DNA of 36,982 bases, taken from a bacterium (GTDB lineage: Bacteria; Bacteroidota; Bacteroidia; NS11-12g; UBA955). The stretch lies in the NCBI GenBank assembly GCA_029945665.1, contig JAQSCZ010000031.1, positions 1 through 36,982 of the forward strand, given 5' to 3'. The position numbers and the translations under genes were made by a program. Below the pieces are notes generated by a model that was given only the letters and a program-made list of their open reading frames with translations, searched no databases and was not told where the DNA came from. The stretch's first letter is position 1. Each line of letters starts with the position of its first letter. Positions 7,226 to 14,963 of the stretch are shown piece by piece.

Positions 7226-7256
7226 AGTTCGACATTTTTCCCATCTCCTCTACTAC

Positions 7257-7296
7257 AAAAACTCAAATCCCGCTTTCAGCGGGATTTTTAGTTTTT
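7257..7296 (+). terminator. Intrinsic terminator after the CHU_C gene
   Basis: A perfect 9-bp stem AAATCCCGC/GCGGGATTT (7265-7273, 7279-7287) with loop TTTCA, extended by AAAAACT/AGTTTTT, and ending in a T tract. One substitution relative to copy 1 lengthens the core stem from 7 to 9 bp. Confidence 0.8.
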
Positions 7297-7299
7297 GTT

Positions 7300-7344
7300 G
7301 CCCTGTGGCGTGTCCGCAGCTTTGTGCGGACTCTGCCAAAGGGC
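7300..7344. repeat. REP-like double-hairpin palindrome, copy 2
   Basis: Same architecture as 3765-3809, but one mismatch in the outer arms (GCCCTGTGGC against GCCAAAGGGC) and one at the tip of the inner arms. Copy 1 is the better-preserved form. Confidence 0.7.
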
Positions 7345-7541
7345 TATTATTATCTCACCTCGAAAATTTAAAATCACTTTCGACATTATACATATTACAT
7401 TTACAAAAATGTATAATTGAATTTTATTTCAGATATGCCGATTTTTTATCCTCTAAAACCTGCTTCAGAGGATTAACCCTTTGTAAATATAATTCTAGCG
7501 CAAAGGATAAAAATTACCTTGATAAAAAAATAATTAAATGC

Positions 7542-7573
7542 ATTCTAAAAACCCACCACATAGCATTTAGAAT
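7542..7573 (-). terminator. Possible weak terminator of the purF-like gene
   Basis: On the minus strand an 8-bp stem ATTCTAAA/TTTAGAAT (arms 7566-7573 and 7542-7549, 16-nt loop) starts about 9 bp after the stop codon. A T-rich run follows around 7525-7533. The stem is AT-rich, so this is tentative. Confidence 0.3.
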
Positions 7574-7581
7574 ATATCTAC

Positions 7582-9474
7582 TTAATAAGCCCTGGCAGTA
7601 TTCTTCTCCATAAAGTAGATAAACGCCCTATTCGCAATTTTAACACCCCCCTGGGTAGGGAAATTACCAGTAAAATACCAATCTCCACTGTGGTTAGGAA
7701 TGGCTTTATGCATATTCTCAACTGTTTGATAAATGATTTCTACCTTAGGTTTAAAATCTTCAGGTGTAACAATTTCCGCTATTTTGTCGGAAATTTGCTC
7801 CTGGCTAAACATGTTATACAATCTATTCACCTGATTTACCATGTCTTCAACTGGCTTTTGCATTTCTAATTTACAAAGTTCATACACTTCGGTAAGTTTA
7901 TGTTCTTGTTTTGTATCTTTCAACAATTCCAAAAGCGCTCTGAAGGCCACAAAATCTTTTAAACGACTCATGTCAATACCATAACAATCGGGATATAATA
8001 TTTGAGGTGCACTCGATACAACAATTATTTTCTTAGGCTCTAATCTACCCAATATTTTAAGAATACTGGTCTTTAAGGTGGTGCCTCTTACAATCGAATC
8101 ATCAATAATTACAAGTGTATCAACATTTGGCTTAATAATACCATAAGTAACATCATAAGCATGCCCAACCAAATCTTCTCTATCGGCATCGTTGGTGATA
8201 AATGTGCGCATCTTAGCATCTTTTACCAATATTTTTTCATTGCGTATTCTGTAAGTTAGAATTTCCTTGATACGCTCGGGCGTTAGTGTATCCCTTTCTG
8301 CCATTAACTGCTCTGTTCTCCTAACTTTAAGCCAATCATTAACGCCTTCTAAAATACCGTAAAATGAAGTCGAAGCGGTGTTAGGAATATAAGAAAATAC
8401 TGTATTATCAATGTCGTTTTCTAGCTTCTCAATAACAGTTGGGGCTAATAATTTACCCAATGCTTTGCGCTCGTTATAAATATCGGCATCGTTGCCCCTT
8501 GAAAAGTATATGCGTTCAAATGAACATGATCTTTTTTCTTTTTGATCTAAAATACGTGTTTCACTGTAACTGCCATCCTTATTAATAATTAAAGCACACC
8601 CTGGTGTTACCTCATTGATTTTTTGGTATGGCACATTAAAGGTCGTTGCCAAAGCAGGTCTTTCACTAGCTACCACTAACATCTCATCGTTGGCATACCA
8701 AAATGACGGACGAATGCCATTGGGATCGCGTATGACGAATGCGGAACCATGACCAATCATACCCACCATGTTATAACCGCCGTCTGTGCGTTTAAAGGCA
8801 TTCTTCAAGATATTTTCTACTGATAAATTCTCCTTTATTTTTTCGGTAATATCAAAATTACTGTAGCCTTGATCTTTAAAAATTTTAAACAATCGCTCAT
8901 TCTCTTCATCCAAAAAATGGCCGATTTTTTCCAACATCGTCACATTATCACTAATTTCTTTGGGTTGTTGACCCAGTTCAATTAACTGTGTAAATAGCTC
9001 GTCGACATTGGTTAAATTATAATTACCTGCAAGCACTAGGTTACGACACATCCAATTGTTCTGTCTTAAAAATGGATGTAAATTTTCTAGGCTATTGCCA
9101 CCATGGGTTCCGTATCGCAAATGACCCAACATCAACTCTCCCGCATAAGGAAAATGTTCTTTTAAATAAAGAGCATTGTTGAGATTTGATTTATCAAGTG
9201 ATTTTAAATCTTTGTTAACTTCTTCAAAAATATCTGCTACGGCATTTTTTGAATTAGACCGCTTACGGGCAATATAGCGCTGCCCAAATTGGGGATCGAG
9301 CTTAATAATTCCCATCCCTGCGCCATCCTGACCTCTATTAATCTGCTTGGCCATTAGCAATTGTAATTTTTTAAGGCCGTAGAGAGGGGTTCCGTATTTT
9401 TCTGTAAAGTATTCTAAAGGTTTTAAAAGCCTTATGAAAGCTACACCACATTCATGTTTTATTGGGTCGCTCAT
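7582..9474 (-). CDS. purF: Amidophosphoribosyltransferase family protein, long Bacteroidota type
   Basis: A 630-aa enzyme of the PurF family, which makes phosphoribosylamine from PRPP and glutamine, the first step of purine synthesis. The N-terminus MSDPIKHECGVAF fits a short propeptide ahead of the Ntn nucleophile C9. GHLRYGTHG matches the conserved glutaminase arginine region, and LVIIDDSIVRGTTLK is a textbook PRPP-binding loop. Two things are unusual. The protein is longer than the usual 450-500 aa, with insertions and a C-terminal extension. The usual HNG of the oxyanion hole reads GNY (LAGNYNLTN). It may therefore be the paralogous long form seen in this phylum rather than the main PurF. 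A TAnnTTTG box lies 18 bp before the ATG. Confidence 0.88.
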   Translation of the reverse strand: MSDPIKHECGVAFIRLLKPLEYFTEKYGTPLYGLKKLQLLMAKQINRGQDGAGMGIIKLDPQFGQRYIARKRSNSKNAVADIFEEVNKDLKSLDKSNLNNALYLKEHFPYAGELMLGHLRYGTHGGNSLENLHPFLRQNNWMCRNLVLAGNYNLTNVDELFTQLIELGQQPKEISDNVTMLEKIGHFLDEENERLFKIFKDQGYSNFDITEKIKENLSVENILKNAFKRTDGGYNMVGMIGHGSAFVIRDPNGIRPSFWYANDEMLVVASERPALATTFNVPYQKINEVTPGCALIINKDGSYSETRILDQKEKRSCSFERIYFSRGNDADIYNERKALGKLLAPTVIEKLENDIDNTVFSYIPNTASTSFYGILEGVNDWLKVRRTEQLMAERDTLTPERIKEILTYRIRNEKILVKDAKMRTFITNDADREDLVGHAYDVTYGIIKPNVDTLVIIDDSIVRGTTLKTSILKILGRLEPKKIIVVSSAPQILYPDCYGIDMSRLKDFVAFRALLELLKDTKQEHKLTEVYELCKLEMQKPVEDMVNQVNRLYNMFSQEQISDKIAEIVTPEDFKPKVEIIYQTVENMHKAIPNHSGDWYFTGNFPTQGGVKIANRAFIYFMEKNTARAY

Positions 9475-9491
9475 GCATTGATATTAGGCTG

Positions 9492-9499
9492 CAAAGTTA
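9492..9499 (-). promoter_or_regulatory. TAnnTTTG promoter box for the purF-like gene
   Basis: TAACTTTG on the minus strand is an exact -7 consensus match, 17 bases upstream of the ATG at 9474. The implied leader is about 10 nt. Confidence 0.6.
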
Positions 9500-9597
9500 C
9501 CTATAATAAATTTAAATCCACACAGCAATTCACGATAGTAGTATAAAAAAAGGTAATAAGCCAATGGGCCAATTCTTTTCAAATCTATTGAATCCCC

Positions 9598-9605
9598 TAT
9601 TTTTG
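9598..9605 (+). promoter_or_regulatory. TAnnTTTG promoter box for aroQ
   Basis: TATTTTTG ends 11 bp before the aroQ ATG at 9617, giving a near-leaderless transcript. This matches the consensus exactly. Confidence 0.55.
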
Positions 9606-9616
9606 CATATAATAAC

Positions 9617-10045
9617 ATGAAAATAATACTCATTCATGGTCCTAATTTGAACTTGCTAGGTAGTCGCGAGCCTGATAAATATGGTCATGAAACAGCTGAA
9701 AGTTTACTTGCCCATTTAAAAACTCAGTTCACGAATTGTCAGATAGACTATTTCCAATCTAACCATGAAGGGGAGCTCATAGACGCTATCCAAAAAGCAA
9801 AACACACTTATTCTGGTATTTTGATTAATGCAGGTGGTTTGTCGCATACTTCTATAAGCATGGTCGATGCCCTTCGCAGCATTGCTTTACCAGCAATAAA
9901 TATTCATATAACCAATATTTATAGCAGAGAAGAATACCGCCACAGCGACCCAATTGGCGACGCTTGTTCAGGCTCAATTATTGGTTTGGGTACCGATGGT
10001 TACCAACTAGCCATGGAATGCCTATTGGATCAAATCATAAAGTAA
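9617..10045 (+). CDS. aroQ: Type II 3-dehydroquinate dehydratase
   Basis: A 142-aa enzyme of normal length for type II dehydroquinases, which convert 3-dehydroquinate to 3-dehydroshikimate in the shikimate pathway. The signature GPNLNLLGSREPDKYG includes the catalytic tyrosine and the flexible loop arginine. QSNHEGELID, the NAGGLSHTS segment (usually N-P-G-A/G-x-T-H-T-S) and NIHITNIYSREEYRHSD carry the other active-site residues. Cytosolic, normally a dodecamer. It is a lone plus-strand gene between two minus-strand genes, and its stop codon directly abuts the stop of the MBL gene (TAA at 10043-10045). Confidence 0.96.
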   Translation: MKIILIHGPNLNLLGSREPDKYGHETAESLLAHLKTQFTNCQIDYFQSNHEGELIDAIQKAKHTYSGILINAGGLSHTSISMVDALRSIALPAINIHITNIYSREEYRHSDPIGDACSGSIIGLGTDGYQLAMECLLDQIIK

Positions 10046-11452
10046 TTACTTACCACTGCTGCATGCAGTTGTTTCTTTTTGGATATTGGTTTGCTTTATC
10101 TCAGCATATCCTCCAGTCACATTTATCAATTTTCCAAATCCTCGGGATTTTAAAATTGAAGCATAGATCATGCTGCGATAGCCTCCAGCACAATGCACAT
10201 AATAGGTAGCGTTCTTGTCTAAATCGGACATCTGTTGATTGATATCATCTAATGGCTTATTTAAGGCGCCAACAACATGTTCAGGATTATATTCTCCAGA
10301 TTTTCTAACATCTAATATTGTAATTCCTGTATTCGAAAGTTCAGCAAATTGAGTAGCAGGAATTGAAGTGATGGTTTCGATTTCTTTTCCAGCCTGTTTC
10401 CAAGTTTCAAAACCACCTTCTAAAAATCCAATGGTGTTATCATAACCAACCCTTGCTAATCGCTGCACAACTTCTGTCTCACGACCATTATCTGCAACTA
10501 CTAGGATTGGTTGATTGATATCTGTTATCAAAGCACCAACCCAAGGAGCAAAACCGCCATCAATCCCTATATAAATACTGTTAGGAATAAAGCCTTTACC
10601 AAATTCATCTTGGTTTCTTGTATCCAAAACAATGGCACCGGTGGCATTGGCTCTCATTTCAAATTCATCTGGACTTAAGGCTACCATTCCCTTTTTAAGC
10701 ACCACTTCTAAATTCTCGTATCCATGTTTATTAAGCCTTACATTTTCTCCAAAATAAGCGGGTGGCGCTGGAATTCCATCGGTCAATTCTTTGACAAATT
10801 CCGCTTTAGTCATATCTGCTCGTAAAGCGTAATTGTTTTGCTTTTGGTTGCCTAATAAATCAAAAGTTTCCTTGCTCATATTTTTGCCACAAGCACTGCC
10901 TGCTCCATGGGCCGGATAAACAAGCAAACTATCAGGCAAGGGCATCACTTTATTTCTTAATGAATCAAATAAATAACCTGCTAAATCTTCAGTCGTTAAT
11001 TCTCCATTCTTCTGCGCCAAATCTGGACGACCAACATCACCAATAAATAATGTATCACCTGTATAAATGCTATTTGGCAAATTCTGCTCATCCATCAATA
11101 AATAACAAGTGCTTTCCATGGTATGCCCTGGGGTATGTAATACCTTAAATGTAACATTCCCTAAATTAATGAGCTCACCATCTGTTGCAATTTTTGCATC
11201 ATAGGTTGGATTTGCATTGGGACCAAATACAATGGTAGCGCCTGTTTTTTTAGCTAAATCAACATGACCGCTTACAAAATCAGCATGGAAATGGGTTTCA
11301 AAAATATATTTAATGGTAACATTATCTGCTTTGGCTTTGTCTATATAAGGTTGTGGGTCTCTTAGCGGATCAATAACAACTGCTTCGCCATTACTCGAAA
11401 TAAAATAAGCGCCTTGTGCTAGACATCCTGTATATATCTGTTCAATTTTCAT
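10046..11452 (-). CDS. MBL-fold persulfide dioxygenase with tandem rhodanese domains (CstB-like)
   Basis: A 468-aa cytosolic protein. Residues 1 to about 240 are a metallo-beta-lactamase fold with THFHADFVSGH, HTPGHTMES and YTGDTLFIGDVGRPD, as in ETHE1/CstB-type persulfide dioxygenases that oxidise persulfides with a mononuclear iron. The last His of the generic HxHxDH motif is Phe here, which fits a one-metal site. Two rhodanese domains follow. The first (about 262-360) has VVADNGRETE with no cysteine where the nucleophile should be; the second (about 370-460) has the active C421 in YVHCAGGYRS. This dioxygenase, pseudo-rhodanese, rhodanese order resembles CstB of sulfide-detoxifying bacteria. 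No sulfide:quinone reductase lies beside it. A TAnnTTTG box lies 5 bp upstream of the ATG. Confidence 0.88.
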   Translation of the reverse strand: MKIEQIYTGCLAQGAYFISSNGEAVVIDPLRDPQPYIDKAKADNVTIKYIFETHFHADFVSGHVDLAKKTGATIVFGPNANPTYDAKIATDGELINLGNVTFKVLHTPGHTMESTCYLLMDEQNLPNSIYTGDTLFIGDVGRPDLAQKNGELTTEDLAGYLFDSLRNKVMPLPDSLLVYPAHGAGSACGKNMSKETFDLLGNQKQNNYALRADMTKAEFVKELTDGIPAPPAYFGENVRLNKHGYENLEVVLKKGMVALSPDEFEMRANATGAIVLDTRNQDEFGKGFIPNSIYIGIDGGFAPWVGALITDINQPILVVADNGRETEVVQRLARVGYDNTIGFLEGGFETWKQAGKEIETITSIPATQFAELSNTGITILDVRKSGEYNPEHVVGALNKPLDDINQQMSDLDKNATYYVHCAGGYRSMIYASILKSRGFGKLINVTGGYAEIKQTNIQKETTACSSGK

Positions 11453-11456
11453 AGTA

Positions 11457-11464
11457 CAAAGTTA
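11457..11464 (-). promoter_or_regulatory. TAnnTTTG promoter box for the MBL/rhodanese gene
   Basis: TAACTTTG on the minus strand lies only 4 bp from the ATG at 11452. If it is the -7 box, the transcript would be leaderless or nearly so. Confidence 0.5.
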
Positions 11465-11503
11465 ATTAATATTTCGATGTTAGTGAATTAGAACACTTTA
11501 TAT

Positions 11504-11857
11504 CTATATAGGCAAATAAGGTATGAAAATAATAATGGCAATAATAAATGCCACAATGCTTACTATCAGTACTGCAGCTGCTGCAAGATCTTTTATTTTT
11601 CCTGCCTTTTCATGTCGTCCAGGGGATACAAAGTCAACGATTTCCTCTATAGCAGTATTGATTAATTCCATACTTACAACCATCCCTATGCAGAGCAAAA
11701 TAAGCACCCATTCTATTTTTGTTATATTTAAAAACAAACCCAAGGCAATTACCAAAAAGGTAGAAATTATATGAAGTCTGAAATTTCTTTCAGAAAATGC
11801 TGTTCTCAAGCCATTAATGGCGTATTCAAATGATTTCAGAAATGTATTTTGCTTCAT
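11504..11857 (-). CDS. DgkA-type diacylglycerol/undecaprenol kinase
   Basis: A 117-aa integral membrane kinase with three hydrophobic helices. The family signature is present: an N-terminal amphipathic part (FEYAINGLRTAFSERNFRLH), the catalytic segment ELINTAIEEIVDFV and KIKDLAAAAVLI. Family members phosphorylate diacylglycerol or, in many bacteria, undecaprenol, feeding the lipid carrier used in cell-wall synthesis; the substrate cannot be decided from sequence. Length is typical. It sits 51 bp upstream of the MBL/rhodanese gene, which has its own promoter-like box, so the two may be transcribed separately. Confidence 0.93.
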   Translation of the reverse strand: MKQNTFLKSFEYAINGLRTAFSERNFRLHIISTFLVIALGLFLNITKIEWVLILLCIGMVVSMELINTAIEEIVDFVSPGRHEKAGKIKDLAAAAVLIVSIVAFIIAIIIFIPYLPI

Positions 11858-12026
11858 CCCTTGCGTTGTTATGGGCCGAATTTAAGTTAATTATTGAAAT
11901 GAATAGATAGATTATTCATAACTATCAAAAATCTTTCGTTTTTAATTACTATTAAATCAATTTTTACTTGACACTAACAATTAACCACAGAAAATAAGCA
12001 AATTTGATGGGGCTTCTGGTCAACTA

Positions 12027-13424
12027 TTACTTGATAAATAGTTGCAGAATATAATAGATTAAACCAGCTAAAATGATAGTAACAGGTAACGTTAATACCC
12101 ATGCAATAGCAATGCTTCTAATAGTACCTGGTTGTAAGTTTTTAACACCTTTACTAGCCGTCATGGCGCCTGCTACGCCCGAAGACAATACATGGGTTGT
12201 TGAAACAGGCAATCCAAATGCGGTGCTTACTCCGATAGTGGCAGCGGCTGTCAATTCAGCTGTAGCACCCTCGGCATAAGTCATGTGACGTTTACCAATC
12301 TTTTCACCAATGGTCACTGCAATACGTTTCCAACCTATCATAGTGCCCATGCCTAGGCACAATGCAATCATGATGGTAACCCACCATGGCACCGACTCAG
12401 TTGAAGTTTTAAAATGGTCCAATTCAGCTTTAATAATTTTCGTATTTTCTGGATTTTCTGCGAAAGCCATACTCTCTATGTCAGTATCTAATCGTTTAGA
12501 AATTTTACTCAGTTGAGTCCTAACCTTTATGGTCGTTTCTTTATTTTCCTTGTCAGAAATTGTTGGATTTGTTTGAGCGGCTTTATAGGCTTCTAATGCG
12601 TTTTTAACCTCTTTTGTTTTTATTAATAAATCTGCTTTGTGTTCCTCTGTCAATGCTATTTCAATTTTATTAAGCGAAGCCAAGGATTTATCTGCATCAA
12701 AATTCTCATTTAAGGCAAAACGCAATGGCATAAAAGTAATGAGTATAATGAGCATTAAACCTACCCCCTTTTGCCCATCATTGCTACCATGAAAAAAGCT
12801 CACAAGCGAACAAGTGCTAATTAGAATTGCTCTAATCCAAGTAGGTGGTTTACTACCGGCTTCTGGTTCTTTAAAAATATTCTTCTTTTCTTTTACAATT
12901 CGCCTTAGAATATACATCAGCAAAATGGTGAGAGAGAATCCAAATATCGGTGAAATTAACAATGACAATCCAATATCTGTTGCTTTACTCCAATTCACAC
13001 CATCGCCACCATGCAAATAATAAAACACCAAGCCGACACCCAAGATTGAGCCAATCATGGTGTGTGAACTACTGCAAGGAATACCAAAATACCAAGTGCC
13101 TAAATTCCATAAAATACCAGCAAGCATCATGCCTAGCACCAAACTTACACTTTCACCTGTTGATAGTGTTGCCAAATCCGCAAGGGGTAATAAATTAATG
13201 ATACCCATGGCCACCTTATAGCCTATAACGCTGCTGTACATAAGGCCTGCAAAATTCAGAAAACCCGACCAAACCACAGCATAAGTAGGTTTTAAGGAGC
13301 CTGTATATATAACTGTTGCCACGGCATTGGCTGTGTCGTGAAATCCATTGGCGAATTCAAAAATACAAACAGTAACAATACATAAAACGAATAAAACTGC
13401 TAACGAGGTTTCTAATCCAAACAT
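12027..13424 (-). CDS. pit: PiT-family inorganic phosphate transporter
   Basis: A 465-aa polytopic inner-membrane protein. The inverted-repeat signatures of the PiT family are visible: FANGFHDTANAVATVIYTG at the N-terminus and GSNDGQKGVGLML in the second half, with LPVSTTHVLSSGVAGAM near the C-terminus. Between about residues 235 and 335 lies a long hydrophilic, Lys/Glu-rich loop, usual in bacterial PiT proteins. It imports phosphate with protons, probably as a metal-phosphate complex. A box with one mismatch (CACCTTTG) lies 5 bp upstream of the ATG. No PhoU-like partner gene is adjacent. Confidence 0.94.
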   Translation of the reverse strand: MFGLETSLAVLFVLCIVTVCIFEFANGFHDTANAVATVIYTGSLKPTYAVVWSGFLNFAGLMYSSVIGYKVAMGIINLLPLADLATLSTGESVSLVLGMMLAGILWNLGTWYFGIPCSSSHTMIGSILGVGLVFYYLHGGDGVNWSKATDIGLSLLISPIFGFSLTILLMYILRRIVKEKKNIFKEPEAGSKPPTWIRAILISTCSLVSFFHGSNDGQKGVGLMLIILITFMPLRFALNENFDADKSLASLNKIEIALTEEHKADLLIKTKEVKNALEAYKAAQTNPTISDKENKETTIKVRTQLSKISKRLDTDIESMAFAENPENTKIIKAELDHFKTSTESVPWWVTIMIALCLGMGTMIGWKRIAVTIGEKIGKRHMTYAEGATAELTAAATIGVSTAFGLPVSTTHVLSSGVAGAMTASKGVKNLQPGTIRSIAIAWVLTLPVTIILAGLIYYILQLFIK

Positions 13425-13428
13425 AATG

Positions 13429-13436
13429 CAAAGGTG
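13429..13436 (-). promoter_or_regulatory. Possible -7 box of the pit gene
   Basis: CACCTTTG differs from TAnnTTTG at one position and lies just upstream of the ATG at 13424. Tentative. Confidence 0.3.
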
Positions 13437-13480
13437 AATTTACAATGTTAAGGAATTGTCAAGGATATGCAATCAAATAA

Positions 13481-14827
13481 TTAAATTCCTGTGTAATTAC
13501 TTGGTGAAATGCTTTTTAACCTCATTTTCAATGCGTCACTCACTGATAGTGTATCGATAAAATCGCTAATCTCTTTTTCACCAATATGTGAATTGGTTCT
13601 TGTAAGGCCTTTCAAAGCTTCGTAAGGATTTGGATAATTAGTAGTTCTCAAAATTGTTTGTATGGCTTCGGCCACCACCGCCCAATTGCTATTTAAATCT
13701 CGGCTTATCGCCTCTTCATTTAAAATAAGTTTACCCAAACCCTTTTGTAAACTACCATAAGCAATAAGATTGTGTGCAAATGGATTGCCTAAATTTCTTA
13801 AAACAGTAGAATCTGTTAAATCTCTTTGCAATCTAGAAATTGGTAATTTTGCCGAAAAATGCTCAAATAACGCATTGGAAATGCCAAGATTTCCCTCTGC
13901 ATTTTCAAAATCAATGGGATTCACTTTATGAGGCATTGCGCTGCTTCCTATCTCCCCCGCTTTCAGTTTTTGTTTGAAATAATCCATTGAAATGTACTGC
14001 CAAACATCTCTGCTAAAATCTATTAAAATGGTATTAATCCTTTTAAAACAATCGCACATGGCCGCTAAATGATCATAATGTTCAATTTGTGTTGTAGGGA
14101 AACTGCGGTATAATCCCAAGGTATTATTTACAAAATTAAATCCAAATTGCTGCCAATCTATTTCAGGAAATGCGACATGATGTGCATTGAAATTACCTGT
14201 TGCACCACCAAATTTAGCGGCAAATGGCACATTATTTAGTTGTTTAATTTGTTCATTTATGCGACTCACAAAAACCATTAATTCTTTACCTAATCGCGTA
14301 GGACTTGCAGCCTGTCCATGTGTTTTTGCCAACATTGGTATATCCTTAAAATCAACAGCCAACTTTTCAATCGTATTGCGCACAGCCTCTAATTCTGGCA
14401 ATATGACGGCTTGAATCGCATCTCTTAAACCCATTGGAATAGCCGTATTATTTATATCCTGACTGGTTAATCCAAAATGCACCCACTCTTTAGAAGTTCC
14501 TAAATTTAAATCTTCCAATTTCTGCTTAATAAAATATTCAACCGCTTTTACATCGTGATTGGTAGTAGCCTCAATTTCTTTTATAGTCAAAGCATCTGAT
14601 TCATTAAAAGAAGCATAAATACTCCTTAAAGCTGCGATTTCCGAAGCCGTAAACTTTTGACTAAAACTCTCCAATCCTTGTTCATTCAATAAAATTAAAT
14701 ACTCAATCTCTACTTTGATTCTATAATATATCAAACCCCATTCCGAGAAATAAGGTGCAATGGATTTAGTTTTATTTCTGTATCTCCCATCAATTGGGCT
14801 TATCGCGGTTAATTCACTTAAAATCAT
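13481..14827 (-). CDS. purB: Adenylosuccinate lyase
   Basis: A 448-aa enzyme of the fumarase/aspartase superfamily that releases fumarate at two steps of purine synthesis (SAICAR to AICAR, adenylosuccinate to AMP). Signatures: SPIDGRYRNKTK at the N-terminus, TNHDVKAVEYFIK, HFGLTSQDINNTA, and the catalytic loop GSSAMPHKVNPIDFENAEGN. The frame stays open to an ATG at 14857, but a perfect TAnnTTTG box (14833-14840) falls inside that extension and MILSELTAISPIDGRY is the usual family N-terminus, so I start at 14827. It is divergent from sppA. Length is normal. Confidence 0.95.
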   Translation of the reverse strand: MILSELTAISPIDGRYRNKTKSIAPYFSEWGLIYYRIKVEIEYLILLNEQGLESFSQKFTASEIAALRSIYASFNESDALTIKEIEATTNHDVKAVEYFIKQKLEDLNLGTSKEWVHFGLTSQDINNTAIPMGLRDAIQAVILPELEAVRNTIEKLAVDFKDIPMLAKTHGQAASPTRLGKELMVFVSRINEQIKQLNNVPFAAKFGGATGNFNAHHVAFPEIDWQQFGFNFVNNTLGLYRSFPTTQIEHYDHLAAMCDCFKRINTILIDFSRDVWQYISMDYFKQKLKAGEIGSSAMPHKVNPIDFENAEGNLGISNALFEHFSAKLPISRLQRDLTDSTVLRNLGNPFAHNLIAYGSLQKGLGKLILNEEAISRDLNSNWAVVAEAIQTILRTTNYPNPYEALKGLTRTNSHIGEKEISDFIDTLSVSDALKMRLKSISPSNYTGI

Positions 14828-14832
14828 TGCTG

Positions 14833-14840
14833 CAAAACTA
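14833..14840 (-). promoter_or_regulatory. TAnnTTTG promoter box that decides the purB start
   Basis: TAGTTTTG on the minus strand ends 5 bp before the ATG at 14827. It lies downstream of the alternative ATG at 14857, so transcripts from it can only use the inner start. Confidence 0.55.
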
Positions 14841-14963
14841 AACTTTTTATAGCTCATGACGAAAAAAAGTGATTTAATCCTAACATTTCGCTATTTATCG
14901 AAAACCCAAATGTTTACCACATTATTTCAACTTTATTTGTGGTCCCTTATTACAGCAAATAAT

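Larger units (their letters stand above)
4030..7249 (+). mobile_element. Inferred 3.2-kb insertion carrying a CHU_C gene
   Basis: In the intact locus the tRNA end runs straight into its terminator (GGGGCTACTACAAAAAC). In the second copy these halves are separated: GGGGCTAC ends at 4029 and CTACTACAAAAAC resumes at 7250, so CTAC is present on both sides (4026-4029, 7250-7253). The intervening DNA holds one GC-richer gene and its promoter. A 9-bp direct repeat AAAGTTCGA occurs near both ends (4056-4064, 7224-7232), possibly by chance. No transposase or integrase is present, so the mechanism is unknown and this is an inference. Confidence 0.5.
7250..7346 (+). repeat. 97-bp direct repeat, copy 2
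   Basis: Second copy of 3715-3811, 94 of 97 bases identical by eye and without gaps. It lacks an adjoining tRNA; instead it starts 24 bp after the CHU_C stop codon and serves as that gene's terminator region. The tRNA body expected before it is found at 3910-4028, on the far side of the CHU_C gene. Confidence 0.9.
7226..7581. other. Intergenic region between CHU_C gene and purF-like gene
   Basis: After repeat copy 2 the remaining 235 bp are AT-rich with no convincing gene. A reading frame at 7305-7613 runs through the palindrome and shows no protein-like features. There are two further simple hairpins: ATTATACAT/ATGTATAAT (7385-7393, 7409-7417) and ATCCTCT/AGAGGAT (7448-7454, 7467-7473). Their role is unknown. 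Confidence 0.6.

Noticed and set aside
7448-7473. Hairpin ATCCTCT/AGAGGAT as a terminator
   Set aside because: The T run precedes the stem on the plus strand and there is no T run after it on either strand, so it does not fit an intrinsic terminator.
7305-7613. Plus-strand reading frame of 102 codons after the CHU_C gene
   Set aside because: It runs through the second double-hairpin palindrome, overlaps the end of the purF-like gene, and has no recognisable protein features.
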